A stretch of 64,000 nt of DNA from Chitinophaga silvisoli (GCF_003412465.1 NZ_QTJV01000002.1:620001-684000); one strand, 5' to 3'; counted from the stretch's first letter, positions 44,298 through 53,731 are shown. Made by a program: numbers and translations. The notes: generated from the letters alone by a model not told the origin.

Positions 44298-45680
44298 ATG
44301 AATAAATTTTTGGCTTTTTCTGCAGGCGTGATGCTGCTCGGTCAGGTTGCTACTGCACAGCAGCGAATGGTGGCGGACAAAATTGCCGCTATTGTGGGGG
44401 ATAAAATCATCCTGAGCTCTGATGTGGAAGGGGAGCTGGTAAATATGCAACGCCAGGTTCCTGACGGCCATATGCCTCCTGATGCAGCCTGTATGATCAT
44501 GGAACAGATCATTGCTCAGAAAGTAATGGTGATTCAGGCAGAAAGAGACAGCTTGCCGGTAAGTGAAGCAGACGTGGATGGCCAGATCGACAACCGTATC
44601 CGCTACTTCGAACAGCTGTACGGAAGCCGTGAAAAAATGAAAGATGTAACCGGTTATTCTATCTACCAGCTGCGCGAGCGCTTCCGTCAGCCTATCAAAG
44701 AAGGGCTGCTGGCCAAGGCGATGCAGGACAAGATTACCAATGCGGTGAAAGTAACACCTTCCGAGGTGAAAAGATATTTTGACGGTATTCCTAAAGACAG
44801 CCTCAAATTCTATGAGTCTGAGCTGGAAATAGGGCAACTCGTGATTATTCCAAAGGCAACCAAGGAGATGGAACAATACACCATCGACCGCCTGAACGAA
44901 TTCAAAAAAGATGTACAGGAAAAGAAAGCCGATTTCGGTCGCCTGGCTATCCTTTACTCACAAGACCCGGGTACCAAAGAGAACAATGGGATCTACATCC
45001 TGAACCGTACTGACAAACAGTGGGATCCTGAATTCCTCGCAGCCTCCTTCAGGCTCAAGGAAAATGAGATCTCTTCTCCTGTAAAAAGCCAGTTCGGTTA
45101 CCACCTGATCCAGTGCCTGAAACGCCAGGGTGACAACATCACCGTACAGCACATCCTGCTCAAACCAAATATAGGTAAGTCTGATATCGCTGCTGCAAAG
45201 GTGAAACTGGATACCATCCGCCAGAACATCGTAGCTGGAAAAATGACCTTTGCAGAAGCTGTAAACAAATTCAGCGACGAGCCAATGGCGAAATTTACCG
45301 GTGGTATGCTCCAGAACAATGCAGGCGGCGGTACGCTGATCACCATCGACCAGCTGGACCAGCCTTCTGAAAGAGATATCGTACTGATGCTCGATACCCT
45401 GAAACCAGGTGGCCTGTCAGCCCCGGTACAATATACCGACGATGAAAACGGAAATACCAACCTGCGTATCGTTTATCTGAAAACACGTACCAACCCTCAC
45501 CGCGAAAACCTGAACGACGACTACGCACGCATTCAACAGCGTACACTGGCCATCAAACAGGCAGAAGCAAGAGATAAATGGCTGAAAGAAACGATCCCTA
45601 CATATTATATCCATGTCGATAATGAGTATAAAAAATGCGGACATATAGCCGCATGGATGGGGGCAGTAGCACAGAAGTAA
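44298..45680 (+). CDS. SurA-like periplasmic peptidyl-prolyl isomerase
   Basis: Periplasmic folding helper for outer-membrane proteins, 460 residues from the ATG at 44298, chosen because MNKFLAFSAGVMLLGQVATAQ is a signal peptide. The SurA N-terminal domain (VADKIAAIVGDKIILSSDVEGEL) is followed by two parvulin domains: residues about 170-275 (ELEIGQLVIIPKATKEM...FGYHLIQCL) and about 278-385 (ITVQHILLKPNI...). The first is degenerate at the start (GQLVI instead of HILI). It has its own promoter and terminator. Confidence 0.88.
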   Translation: MNKFLAFSAGVMLLGQVATAQQRMVADKIAAIVGDKIILSSDVEGELVNMQRQVPDGHMPPDAACMIMEQIIAQKVMVIQAERDSLPVSEADVDGQIDNRIRYFEQLYGSREKMKDVTGYSIYQLRERFRQPIKEGLLAKAMQDKITNAVKVTPSEVKRYFDGIPKDSLKFYESELEIGQLVIIPKATKEMEQYTIDRLNEFKKDVQEKKADFGRLAILYSQDPGTKENNGIYILNRTDKQWDPEFLAASFRLKENEISSPVKSQFGYHLIQCLKRQGDNITVQHILLKPNIGKSDIAAAKVKLDTIRQNIVAGKMTFAEAVNKFSDEPMAKFTGGMLQNNAGGGTLITIDQLDQPSERDIVLMLDTLKPGGLSAPVQYTDDENGNTNLRIVYLKTRTNPHRENLNDDYARIQQRTLAIKQAEARDKWLKETIPTYYIHVDNEYKKCGHIAAWMGAVAQK

Positions 45681-45684
45681 TTAC

Positions 45685-45719
45685 AAAAAAGGCGGATCGG
45701 TTCGATCCGCCTTTTTTGT
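45685..45719. terminator. Terminator after the SurA-like gene
   Basis: AAAAAAGGCGGATCG (45685-45699) and CGATCCGCCTTTTTT (45703-45717), 3-base loop. Perfect stem with T-run; nearly symmetric. Confidence 0.92.
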
Positions 45720-45743
45720 TTAGGATAATTCAACGTAACTTTG
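45715..45743 (+). promoter_or_regulatory. Promoter of the amidophosphoribosyltransferase gene
   Basis: TTTG (45715-45718), 17-base spacer, TAACTTTG (45736-45743). This is the best-formed Bacteroidota-type promoter in the window; transcription would start near 45747, 16 bases before the ATG. Confidence 0.65.
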
Positions 45744-45762
45744 CGCCTTCAATTCTAATGGG

Positions 45763-47610
45763 ATGAGCGAAGCCATAAAACATGAATGCGGATTAGCATT
45801 TATAAGACTTAGAAAGCCTTTTTCTTATTATCAGCAACAATATGGAACGGTTTTCTACGGCCTCAACAAATTGTACCTGCTGATGGAAAAGCAGCATAAC
45901 CGTGGACAGGATGGTGCAGGTATAGCCACGGTGAAGTTGAACACCGAACCCGGGGTTCCCTTCATGCACAGACTTCGAAGCAGCGCTCCCCAAGCCATAG
46001 GAGACATCTTCGGCAAGGTAAGAGAGGAAATCGACGAGATCGAAAAATACCAACCCGAAATCACCAAATACCCCGGCCTCATGAAAGGCCACATGCGTTT
46101 CCTCGGAGAACTGATGATGGGCCACCTCCGCTACGCCACTCAGGGTAAAAACAACGTAGAACTCTGCCACCCCTTCGTAAGATACAATACCGTCCCTGCA
46201 CGCAATCTCTCTATAGCAGGAAACTTCAACCTTGTAAATGCCGATGAACTGTTCAAGTTCGTAAATGTTGACCCGGGAGAAACTCACCGTAACAGTGATC
46301 TCGCGGCGATGCTGGAAGTTGTACATCACTTCCTCTGCAAAGAGGATGAAGTGCGTCAGAATGGACTGGATGTAAAGAAGATCCTGAAAGATGCCTTCTC
46401 TATGTTCGACGGTGGTTACCATGTGTGCGGCCTGCTGGGTAGTGGCGATTCTTTCGTGATCCGTGATGGTCATGGTATCCGCCCTTCCTATTACTATGTG
46501 AATGACGAGGTGATTGTTGCCGCTTCTGAACGTGCCGCCATCCGCACCGCATTCAACGTAGGTGAGAACGAAGTACTGGAACTGATGCCGGGAAATGCCC
46601 TGATCGTAAAAGAAAACGGCGAATACAGCATCGAACAGATCCTGGAGCCAAAAGAGCGCAAGGCATGTAGCTTCGAGAGAATCTACTTCTCCCGTGGTAA
46701 CGATGAAAAGATTTATAAAGAGCGTTCCCGCCTGGGTTACAACCTGGCAGAAAGAGTGCTCTCCGATATTAATAACGACCTGAAGAATACCATCTTCTCC
46801 TTTATTCCAAACACCGCTGAAATTGCCTTCTATGGTATGATCAAAGGTCTGGAAGACTACCTGAACAAGATCAAGGTAGAAAGGATCGTGTCATGGGGCA
46901 AAGACTTCGATGAGGAAAAGCTGACCGAAATGGTGAACCGCCGGATCCGCATCGACAAGATTGCTATCAAGGATGTGAAGATGCGTACCTTCATCACTGC
47001 GGATACCAGCCGTAATGAAATGGTACAGCACGTATACGACATTACTTATGGAACAGTTCGCCCAGGTGTAGATACACTGGTGGTGATCGATGACTCTATT
47101 GTAAGAGGTACTACGCTGCGGGAAAGCATCATCAAGATGCTGGACAGACTGGGACCAAAACGTATTATTATCGTTTCTTCCGCGCCGCAGATCCGTTACC
47201 CTGACTGCTATGGTATTGACATGAGCAAGATGGGTGATTTCGTGGCTTTCCAGGCAGCTATCGCCCTGCTGAAAGACCATGGTAAGGAGCATATACTGCA
47301 GGAAGCGTATGGCTTGTGCAATGAATTGCAGCGTACAAACACCCTGCATGCGCAGAACGTGGTAAGGAATATTTATAAACCATTTACTACTGAGCAGATC
47401 TCTGCAAAGATTGCAGAAATCATTACTCCGAAAGGAATAGGCGCGAAGGTAGACGTGATTTATCAGTCAATAGAAAGCCTGCATCAGGCTTGTCCTAATA
47501 ACTTAGGGGACTGGTACTTTACGGGGAATTATCCTACACCGGGAGGGAATAGGGTAGTGAATAAAGCGTTTATGAACTTCATGGAAGGTAAAAACGAAAG
47601 AGGATATTAA
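45763..47610 (+). CDS. Amidophosphoribosyltransferase (PurF-like, long Bacteroidota form)
   Basis: First enzyme of purine synthesis, making phosphoribosylamine from PRPP and glutamine. The protein has 615 residues, about 130 longer than standard PurF. The N-terminal glutamine amidotransferase half has HECGLAF, with the Cys that should become the catalytic nucleophile, QHNRGQDGAGIA, GHLRYATQG and NFNLVN. The phosphoribosyltransferase half has VVIDDSIVRGTTLRESI, the PRPP-binding loop, and IRYPDCYGIDMSK. Insertions between the two halves account for the extra length. An alternative assignment is a PurF paralogue of this length known in Bacteroidota next to a shorter purF; that cannot be settled here. 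Confidence 0.85.
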   Translation: MSEAIKHECGLAFIRLRKPFSYYQQQYGTVFYGLNKLYLLMEKQHNRGQDGAGIATVKLNTEPGVPFMHRLRSSAPQAIGDIFGKVREEIDEIEKYQPEITKYPGLMKGHMRFLGELMMGHLRYATQGKNNVELCHPFVRYNTVPARNLSIAGNFNLVNADELFKFVNVDPGETHRNSDLAAMLEVVHHFLCKEDEVRQNGLDVKKILKDAFSMFDGGYHVCGLLGSGDSFVIRDGHGIRPSYYYVNDEVIVAASERAAIRTAFNVGENEVLELMPGNALIVKENGEYSIEQILEPKERKACSFERIYFSRGNDEKIYKERSRLGYNLAERVLSDINNDLKNTIFSFIPNTAEIAFYGMIKGLEDYLNKIKVERIVSWGKDFDEEKLTEMVNRRIRIDKIAIKDVKMRTFITADTSRNEMVQHVYDITYGTVRPGVDTLVVIDDSIVRGTTLRESIIKMLDRLGPKRIIIVSSAPQIRYPDCYGIDMSKMGDFVAFQAAIALLKDHGKEHILQEAYGLCNELQRTNTLHAQNVVRNIYKPFTTEQISAKIAEIITPKGIGAKVDVIYQSIESLHQACPNNLGDWYFTGNYPTPGGNRVVNKAFMNFMEGKNERGY

Positions 47611-47649
47611 AAAACAAAGCCCGTTGCTACGCAACGGGCTTTGTTTTTT
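47609..47649. terminator. Terminator after the amidophosphoribosyltransferase gene
   Basis: A 19-base perfect stem: 47609-47627 pairs with 47631-47649, core AAAGCCCGTTGC/GCAACGGGCTTT, 3-base loop, A and T runs on both sides. The TAA stop lies at the start of the stem. Confidence 0.93.
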
Positions 47650-47653
47650 GGAC

Positions 47654-47668
47654 CCTGCCAGCGGCAGG
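47654..47668. repeat. Short GC palindrome
   Basis: CCTGCC-AGC-GGCAGG directly after the terminator, with no T-run. One of several short GC-rich palindromes found just downstream of genes in this window. Confidence 0.45.
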
Positions 47669-47778
47669 CATTATTAATTTTATTTTAAATCACACACTGG
47701 GCTATAGTATGCCTCATGAAGTGATTCAGTTATTTCAGTAAATTAGTAAGTAACTAAAAGTCAATTATCATTTAAAGG

Positions 47779-48279
47779 ATGAAAACGTTACTGCTGATCC
47801 GCCATGCAAAATCGAGCTGGAATGATCCGGACGTAGACGATTTTGACAGGCCACTCAACAAACGGGGCAAACAAAACGCACCTGAAATGGCCAATCGCCT
47901 GCGTACACGGGGAATAGTTCCCGAACTACTGATTGCCAGCCCTGCTAAACGTACTAAAAATACTGCCCGTCTCATGGCCAAAGAATGGCACTATGACAAG
48001 GATGCTATCCTGCTGGAAGACGAACTTTATCTTTGCTACGCTTCTACCTTCCTGAAAATGATCACCAAAATTGACGATGATATCGACACCGTCGCCATCT
48101 TCGCTCACAATCCCGGTATCACGGACTTTGCAAACTACATCACACAGGAAATAAGGATAGACAACATCCCGACTACCGGTGTTTTTGCTGTAAAAGCCAA
48201 TATCGATTCATGGAAAGAATTTGACAGTGCAAACAAAAACTTTCTCTTCTTTGATTACCCCAAAGCGGAAGTAGTCTAA
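47779..48279 (+). CDS. SixA-like histidine phosphatase
   Basis: Histidine (branch 2/phosphoglycerate mutase-fold) phosphatase of 166 residues. The RHG-type motif is LLIRHAKSSW near residue 6, with His9 as phosphate acceptor; SPAKRTKNTA supplies the second Arg, and FAHNPGI near 110 the second His. The size and HNPGI motif match the SixA family, which in Escherichia coli dephosphorylates phosphohistidine proteins. The actual substrate here is unknown. Convergent with proC and transcribed alone. Confidence 0.88.
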   Translation: MKTLLLIRHAKSSWNDPDVDDFDRPLNKRGKQNAPEMANRLRTRGIVPELLIASPAKRTKNTARLMAKEWHYDKDAILLEDELYLCYASTFLKMITKIDDDIDTVAIFAHNPGITDFANYITQEIRIDNIPTTGVFAVKANIDSWKEFDSANKNFLFFDYPKAEVV

Positions 48280-48300
48280 ATCCCGTCCTGTTTCTCCCTA

Positions 48301-49101
48301 TTAATCTTTCTGAATCTTATTGTAGGAGACTGTGATCCCCTTGATCAGCGAAGAGCTGAATCCCTGGTGTTCCATCTCATTCAAACCGGCAATCGTACAT
48401 CCTTTAGGGGTAGTCACCTTATCAATCTCCTCTTCCGGATGGCGTTTCTCACGGATCAGTAACTCTGCCGCACCTTTCACGGTTTGCGCCGCGATCAGGT
48501 TTGCCGTGCGTACGTCAAAGCCGATTTCAATACCACCCTGGATATTCGCCCTGATAAAACGCAGTGCATACGCAATGCCACAGGCACCCAGTACAGTGGC
48601 GGCATCCATCAGCTTTTCGTCGATCGCTACCGTTACACCCAGCTGGTCAAACATATCTTTTACATAATCCTGCAGCGCCGGAGCCACATTCTTGTAGCAT
48701 ACACAGGTCATTGACTCCTGAATGGCGATAGCGGTATTTGGCATCGCACGTACTACGGCAATACCATTTCCTCCTACCTTCTCCAGGTCATCCATAGACA
48801 CACCGGTCATGACACTGATCAGTACTTGTCTGGACGGATCAAAGGCTCCCTGCACCTTGCTCAGTACTTCTTTCCAGTTGTACGGCTTGAGGGCGATGAC
48901 AATGATCTCCGCATCACGGATGGCAGCTTCATTATCGGCAGTTGTATTAACACCTGCTGCCTGAAACTCCTTCAGGGCAGTTACATTCCTCCTGGTAATA
49001 GTCAGATCGGCAGGTTCAGAAAACCCGCTTTTCAGTAAACCCTGCGTAATGGCAGCACCAAGATTGCCACCACCTATGATCGCTATTTTTTTGCTCGACA
49101 T
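48301..49101 (-). CDS. proC: Pyrroline-5-carboxylate reductase
   Basis: Last step of proline synthesis. From the ATG at 49101 it has 266 residues; the frame continues upstream to 49230, but MSSKKIAIIGGGNLGAAITQGLL is the natural start of the NADPH-binding fold. Conserved parts are the GGGNLG dinucleotide motif, VIALKPYNW, VVRAMPNTAIAIQESMT and the C-terminal VTTPKGCTIAGLNEMEHQGFSSSLI containing the TxPGGTTxxGL-type substrate motif. Divergent from the thermonuclease gene. Confidence 0.93.
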   Translation of the reverse strand: MSSKKIAIIGGGNLGAAITQGLLKSGFSEPADLTITRRNVTALKEFQAAGVNTTADNEAAIRDAEIIVIALKPYNWKEVLSKVQGAFDPSRQVLISVMTGVSMDDLEKVGGNGIAVVRAMPNTAIAIQESMTCVCYKNVAPALQDYVKDMFDQLGVTVAIDEKLMDAATVLGACGIAYALRFIRANIQGGIEIGFDVRTANLIAAQTVKGAAELLIREKRHPEEEIDKVTTPKGCTIAGLNEMEHQGFSSSLIKGITVSYNKIQKD

Positions 49102-49229
49102 GATGTTCACTATATGCTTTAAATCAAGGGGAAGGTATAACAAGATATGGAGATGTGCAAATGAATCAGCCACAATGGTTAGGCTCTTCGGGGGAAAATT
49201 TGTTACTTCGCATCCCAAAATCCTATGCA

Positions 49230-49742
49230 ATGCCTAAAGTTTTTTTTAGAGTGATCATGTGTATGCTCCTTTGTCTGTTTACTCAGACAATTGTTGCCAG
49301 CCCTCCGAAGAAAATAAAAGGAAAGGTAGTGCGGATCATGGATGGGGATACATTCGAAATCCTGGTAAAAAAGGAAACCGTCCGCATCAGGCTTTCAGCC
49401 ATAGATGCACCTGAAAAGGGACAGGACTACTACCAGAAAAGCAAGCAGGCATTGTCCGATTTGTGCTTCAACAAGACCGTAACGGTCGAACTGTTAAGAA
49501 AAGACAGGTACCAGCGCTGGATAGGTGATGTTTATAACAGTAAAGGTGAATATATCAATGGCTGGATGATAGCCGGCGGCCATGCATGGCATTACACAGA
49601 ATATTCTAAAAGTGCACCGTTAGCAGCAGCGCAGGCTACTGCCAAAAGAAATAAACTGGGACTCTGGAAGCAGGCCAAACCCGTTGCTCCCTGGGAGTTC
49701 CGCGCAGCCAAAAACAAAAACAGGAAAAAGAAGGCTGCTTAA
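49230..49742 (+). CDS. Exported thermonuclease family protein
   Basis: Staphylococcal nuclease-type (SNase) protein of 170 residues from the ATG at 49230, selected because MPKVFFRVIMCMLLCLFTQTIVA is a signal peptide; the open frame reaches upstream to 49155. Active-site motifs are kept: VVRIMDGDTFEILV with the metal Asp, VRIRLSAIDAPEKGQ with Arg and Asp, and DRYQRWIGDVY with the second Arg. It is probably secreted or periplasmic and degrades DNA or RNA. The C-terminus is highly basic (AAKNKNRKKKAA). Ends 13 bases before the nuclease-helicase gene, so they share a transcript. Confidence 0.88.
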   Translation: MPKVFFRVIMCMLLCLFTQTIVASPPKKIKGKVVRIMDGDTFEILVKKETVRIRLSAIDAPEKGQDYYQKSKQALSDLCFNKTVTVELLRKDRYQRWIGDVYNSKGEYINGWMIAGGHAWHYTEYSKSAPLAAAQATAKRNKLGLWKQAKPVAPWEFRAAKNKNRKKKAA

Positions 49743-49755
49743 TCTGTCTTCATTT

Positions 49756-52700
49756 ATGTCAGTGAATACCAGCGATAAAGCCCTCACCGGCCATATGTTG
49801 TATATGCGCCTGCTGGAAGCCGGAGATGGGCACCAGCCGCTAGCCACCCTGCGGTTTTTGCGGGGAGTGCTTGAGCAGTTATTCCGGCATCTCACCAGGA
49901 ATGAAGCCCGCAGCTTCAGCAATCTGTTTGCCCGTATGCAGTTCTACTTCGATAAGCACGGAGTAGCTGCCGAACAACGGCGACAACTGACCATTCTACG
50001 CATTCTTACTACCAAAGCTATGACTGGTGGTCTCCGTGCCGACCAGGATGATGCCCTGCTTTGCATCCATACCCTTGCCAACATCATAGAAGCATACTAC
50101 GAAGTACCCCAACCGGAAGCACTGCTGGAACGCTGTGCCGCCGTAGCAGGACAAACACTGGCACAGGGACCGGTAGATAATAACCCGCTGGTGCCGCTGC
50201 TCAAATGCCTCGTCACCGGGGTAGGCCCTTTGCAAAAGACACCCGACGGGGTGGAATCTTTTGTATTGCAGGGCAAGGACGATGAGGCCGGAGAATTCCT
50301 GATCAACATAAATTCCGTTTACCAGCCACATACCAGCGCCTTACACAGGCAGCTGCGCGTATACGATACCCTGCACATTCTGCATGCTGACCTACATGCC
50401 GGTACCGGGCAGTACGAAGCAGTGAAAGCCACCCGCTTTATCCTGGAGCCAGACCTCCTGATCGACATCAGTGACCTTGCAGAATGCTTTGGTCGTAGCG
50501 GCCCTAATCCATATCTATACCTGGTCAGGAAACTGGTGCCACAGTCAACCGGCTTACCAGCCTTCAAGGGAAACATAGTTAACTCACTGCTGGACAATGT
50601 ATTGCGCCATCCGGAGATGAAGCTCCGCGAATCTTTTGTGGAAGCGGTAGCCGAAAATGTACTGCAGGCTGCAGGCTATGGCAGACAGGAATTGAACAGC
50701 ATGTATGCGGATATCCGGGAAACACACTGGCCCAATTTGCTGGAGGCATCCAGGGAACTGAAAGACCGCCCGGTGAGGATAGAGCCAACTTTCTTCTCTG
50801 CCCTCTACGGATTACAGGGTCGATTGGACATCCTGGCAGAAGATGATACTGATCCTACCCGCAAGGAAATCTTTGAACTTAAAAGTGGCAAGGCACCGGA
50901 TTATGGTGCCTGGAAGAATCATGAAATGCAGGTAACGGGCTATAACCTGCTCCTGCAATCTACCTTTGGCGATGAACGCTGTGGAAGTTCGGCGATCCTG
51001 TATTCCTCCGCCTCCAATAGTCCTTTGCGCAACGTGACGAATAACCGGCCTGCGGAAAATGAATTGCTCGCCCTGCGCAATGAAATCGTGGCCCAGCTAT
51101 TACGACTTTCTGCCGGGGAGTATGATATACTTGAGCAAATTACGCCTCTCGCCGCTGAAGGATTGCCTTCTTTCAGCGTGGTGCACTTCGCCAGATTCGA
51201 AGAAACCTATAGCAAGGCCAGTCCACTGCTGAGGACCTATTACCAGCAATTCCTGTCCTTCCTGCTCAGGGAGTTTTTGCTCGCCAAATGCGGCATGTAT
51301 GCTTCCATGCACAGGGAAGAAGATGCGGAAGGATTTGCAGCGCTGTGGTTACAACCGGAATCGGAGAAGCTGTCCCGGTTTACGATCATACCAGGCCTCT
51401 GTTTTCAGCATTTTGATGAAGCACAGAGTAGCGTAGTATTTAGCATCCAGGAACCGGTGAATCACAATTTTCGCCCGGGTGATACGGCTATCATTTACCC
51501 CAGAGATACTACAGGACTGGCTCCTTTGCAACACCAGATCCTGAAAGGCAGGGTAGACGAACTACAGAAAGACCGGCTCACATTTTCACTGAACAACCGA
51601 CAGATCACCCACGACTTCTTTGCCCACCGGCAGCAATGGGTGATTGAACACGATATTTATGAATCCAATTTCTGGATTTCGGCGACAGCATTGTTCCATG
51701 TACTGGAACCCCGCTTTGCGGACAGAATGGAATTGTTGCTGGGGATGCGGGAGCCTGTAAAGGTACCTTTTCCAATACCAGCGCCTACTATGTTCAACAG
51801 CAACCAGCAGGAGATCCTGCAGGCTGCCCTGGATGCCAAAGACTATTACCTGGTGCAGGGTCCTCCCGGCACTGGCAAGACATCGTCTTTGTTGACTGCC
51901 ATGGTGACTTCACTGGCAGCAGCAGGCACCCAGATGATGATCGTAGCCTTTACCAACAAAGCAGTAGATGAGATTTGTAAAAAACTGGATGGTAAAGGTG
52001 TACAGTACCTGCGACTGGGTGGACGACGCTCAGCAGCTGAAAATCAGCTGAGGACCTATTGCCTGGAAGGGGATATTGCACAGGCAAGGGAGTACATTGC
52101 CAATCAGCAGATCTTCGTGGCTACAGTAGCTACGATGGCCACCAGATTGCCCAATCTGCAATTGTTGGGTGTAAAAACTGATACACTCATTGTAGACGAG
52201 GCCTCACAGTTGACAGAGCCTCAGCTCTTAGGCCTGGTGCTTCCATTTCAGAAATTCATCCTGATAGGAGATCAGAACCAGTTGCCGCCGGTGGTAGCGC
52301 AGGCAGATAATTTCTGTCTGACTGAATCAACACTTTTACATAGTACAGGGATCTCTGATCTCCGTTGTACGCTGTTCGAAAGGCTGATCCAGGCGTGTAA
52401 GCAAAATGGCTGGCACCATGGCTGGGGCATGCTCAACACCCACTTCAGGATGCACAATGATATTGCAGACCTGATCAATCATTATTACGCACACCAGTTA
52501 TCGCCGGGTCAACCATTGCAGGCAGCTCCTTTTGTAAGGCAGGATATAGGTGATGGCAAATGGAGCAGGATCCTTTCAAAAGGCAGAACGATTTTCCTGC
52601 CTAGTCCTATGGAGCCAACTTCGAAAATGCATAAGACGGAGGCAGAACAGGTAGTATCATTGCTGACTTATTTAAAGGAGAGCAGGGGAGCGGCTTTCAA

Positions 52701-53052
52701 CACGGAAACGGTAGGTGTGGTCACGCCCTGGCGTACCCAGATTAGCCTGATAAGGGAACTGATAGGCGCTGACGAAGAATTGCAGGCCATCAATATAGAT
52801 ACGGCAGAACGCTTTCAGGGTGCAGAGAATGATATCATTATTATTTCACTGGCGGTCTACCATCCTACGCAGTTGAATATGCTGCAAAGCCTGGGTACAT
52901 TCAGGTGGGAGGAGCATACGATAGAGGTAGACCGGAAGCTGTTGGTTACCTTATCGCGGGCGCGGCAGCAGGTGATCCTGATGGGATATGAGCCGGCACT
53001 TCGGAGTAGCCTGCACTATGGGAAGATACTGGATAAGATCGGCGGACAATAA
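49756..53052 (+). CDS. Dna2-like PD-(D/E)XK nuclease / SF1B helicase
   Basis: Large protein of 1098 residues from the ATG at 49756, 13 bases after the thermonuclease stop. The middle holds a RecB/Cas4-type nuclease: YGLQGRLDIL, EIFELKSGK (near residue 371) and NHEMQVTGYNLLL give the D, ExK and QxxxY positions. I do not see the four Cys of a Cas4/Dna2 iron-sulfur cluster. The C-terminal half is an SF1B helicase of the Dna2/Upf1 type: QGPPGTGKTS near residue 700, VDEASQLTEPQLL near 814, GDQNQLPPVV, TAERFQGAENDIIIISL and VTLSRARQQVIL. The first 300 residues are not recognised. Likely in DNA repair or replication-fork processing; a defence role cannot be excluded. Confidence 0.82.
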   Translation: MSVNTSDKALTGHMLYMRLLEAGDGHQPLATLRFLRGVLEQLFRHLTRNEARSFSNLFARMQFYFDKHGVAAEQRRQLTILRILTTKAMTGGLRADQDDALLCIHTLANIIEAYYEVPQPEALLERCAAVAGQTLAQGPVDNNPLVPLLKCLVTGVGPLQKTPDGVESFVLQGKDDEAGEFLININSVYQPHTSALHRQLRVYDTLHILHADLHAGTGQYEAVKATRFILEPDLLIDISDLAECFGRSGPNPYLYLVRKLVPQSTGLPAFKGNIVNSLLDNVLRHPEMKLRESFVEAVAENVLQAAGYGRQELNSMYADIRETHWPNLLEASRELKDRPVRIEPTFFSALYGLQGRLDILAEDDTDPTRKEIFELKSGKAPDYGAWKNHEMQVTGYNLLLQSTFGDERCGSSAILYSSASNSPLRNVTNNRPAENELLALRNEIVAQLLRLSAGEYDILEQITPLAAEGLPSFSVVHFARFEETYSKASPLLRTYYQQFLSFLLREFLLAKCGMYASMHREEDAEGFAALWLQPESEKLSRFTIIPGLCFQHFDEAQSSVVFSIQEPVNHNFRPGDTAIIYPRDTTGLAPLQHQILKGRVDELQKDRLTFSLNNRQITHDFFAHRQQWVIEHDIYESNFWISATALFHVLEPRFADRMELLLGMREPVKVPFPIPAPTMFNSNQQEILQAALDAKDYYLVQGPPGTGKTSSLLTAMVTSLAAAGTQMMIVAFTNKAVDEICKKLDGKGVQYLRLGGRRSAAENQLRTYCLEGDIAQAREYIANQQIFVATVATMATRLPNLQLLGVKTDTLIVDEASQLTEPQLLGLVLPFQKFILIGDQNQLPPVVAQADNFCLTESTLLHSTGISDLRCTLFERLIQACKQNGWHHGWGMLNTHFRMHNDIADLINHYYAHQLSPGQPLQAAPFVRQDIGDGKWSRILSKGRTIFLPSPMEPTSKMHKTEAEQVVSLLTYLKESRGAAFNTETVGVVTPWRTQISLIRELIGADEELQAINIDTAERFQGAENDIIIISLAVYHPTQLNMLQSLGTFRWEEHTIEVDRKLLVTLSRARQQVILMGYEPALRSSLHYGKILDKIGGQ

Positions 53053-53054
53053 AA

Positions 53055-53085
53055 AATAAAGCCACCCGCCGTAAGGCAGATGGCT
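53055..53085 (-). terminator. Possible terminator of the NUMOD4/HNH gene
   Basis: AGCCA-ccc-GCC-gtaa-GGC-aga-TGGCT (53060-53085) is an interrupted stem; leftward it is followed by TTATTTTTT. Weaker than the other terminators here. Confidence 0.5.
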
Positions 53086-53129
53086 ATATGTCAGACAACA
53101 TCATATGATCATTCCTGACTAGTCAGGCT

Positions 53130-53699
53130 TTAATCCAGAGTAACATGGCTCCAGTTTTCACCGCTTTTAATACGGTACAACTGCATTTCGCTGATATCGA
53201 ATTGTTCAGCGATCTGTTTCATAGTCTTGCGACCAGGTTTAGCCAGTAAGCGCTTGATGCTCTTTACTTTAGTAATGTTAAGTTTCAACCCTTTGACGCG
53301 GTTACGTTGTTTTTCTTTGTAAGCGAGTTTGGCGGGGCTGAATTGTTGGTGAGCTTCCATTTCTTCTTTGGTAGCCCATTGAAGGTTTGTGGCTTTGTTG
53401 TTCTTTTTGTCGTAATCGATGTGAATCACATACTTGTGAGAACGACCGGGCTTTTTGTTAAATAATTTCGCTACTTCTCTGTGGAGGTACAGTGACTGGT
53501 AACTATCAGCGGGTTTTACATTTAGCACGGTATAACCTTCTACGGTAGAGCCGGAGAGCAATTTACCGTCTGTTATATCTTCATAATAGCTAATCACTCT
53601 TCCCATGTTAGATACTGCATACTTTTTACGCAGGGCAGATTTGTTTTTGATCTGCAAGTCTTTCCAGACTTCATTTTTCAGATTTTTAATCGTGGCCAT
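53130..53699 (-). CDS. NUMOD4/HNH-like protein with C-terminal helix-turn-helix
   Basis: Protein of 189 residues. An N-terminal NUMOD4-type segment (NEVWKDLQ...KKYAVSNMGRVISYYED) is followed by an HNH-like part, LYLHREVAKLFNKKPGRSHKYVIHIDYDKKNNKATNLQWAT, in which His and Asn of the usual HxDxxxxNNxxxNLxW pattern remain. Residues about 140-189 form a basic helix-turn-helix (KTMKQIAEQFDISEMQLYRIKSG), like NUMOD1. The order is that of homing endonucleases, but there is no intron or intein around it; it may be a domesticated DNA-binding protein. It is followed by dusB in the opposite reading order on the same strand, 32 bases away. Confidence 0.75.
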   Translation of the reverse strand: MATIKNLKNEVWKDLQIKNKSALRKKYAVSNMGRVISYYEDITDGKLLSGSTVEGYTVLNVKPADSYQSLYLHREVAKLFNKKPGRSHKYVIHIDYDKKNNKATNLQWATKEEMEAHQQFSPAKLAYKEKQRNRVKGLKLNITKVKSIKRLLAKPGRKTMKQIAEQFDISEMQLYRIKSGENWSHVTLD

Positions 53700-53731
53700 G
53701 TGAAAGAAAATTTAATAGTTGAACCTGGGGT

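Noticed and set aside
49756..53699. Complete anti-phage defence island around the helicase and HNH genes
   Set aside because: Neighbours are core genes (proC, dusB, cdsA) and no recognised defence partner, integrase or composition shift is visible; kept only as a low-level possibility in the findings.
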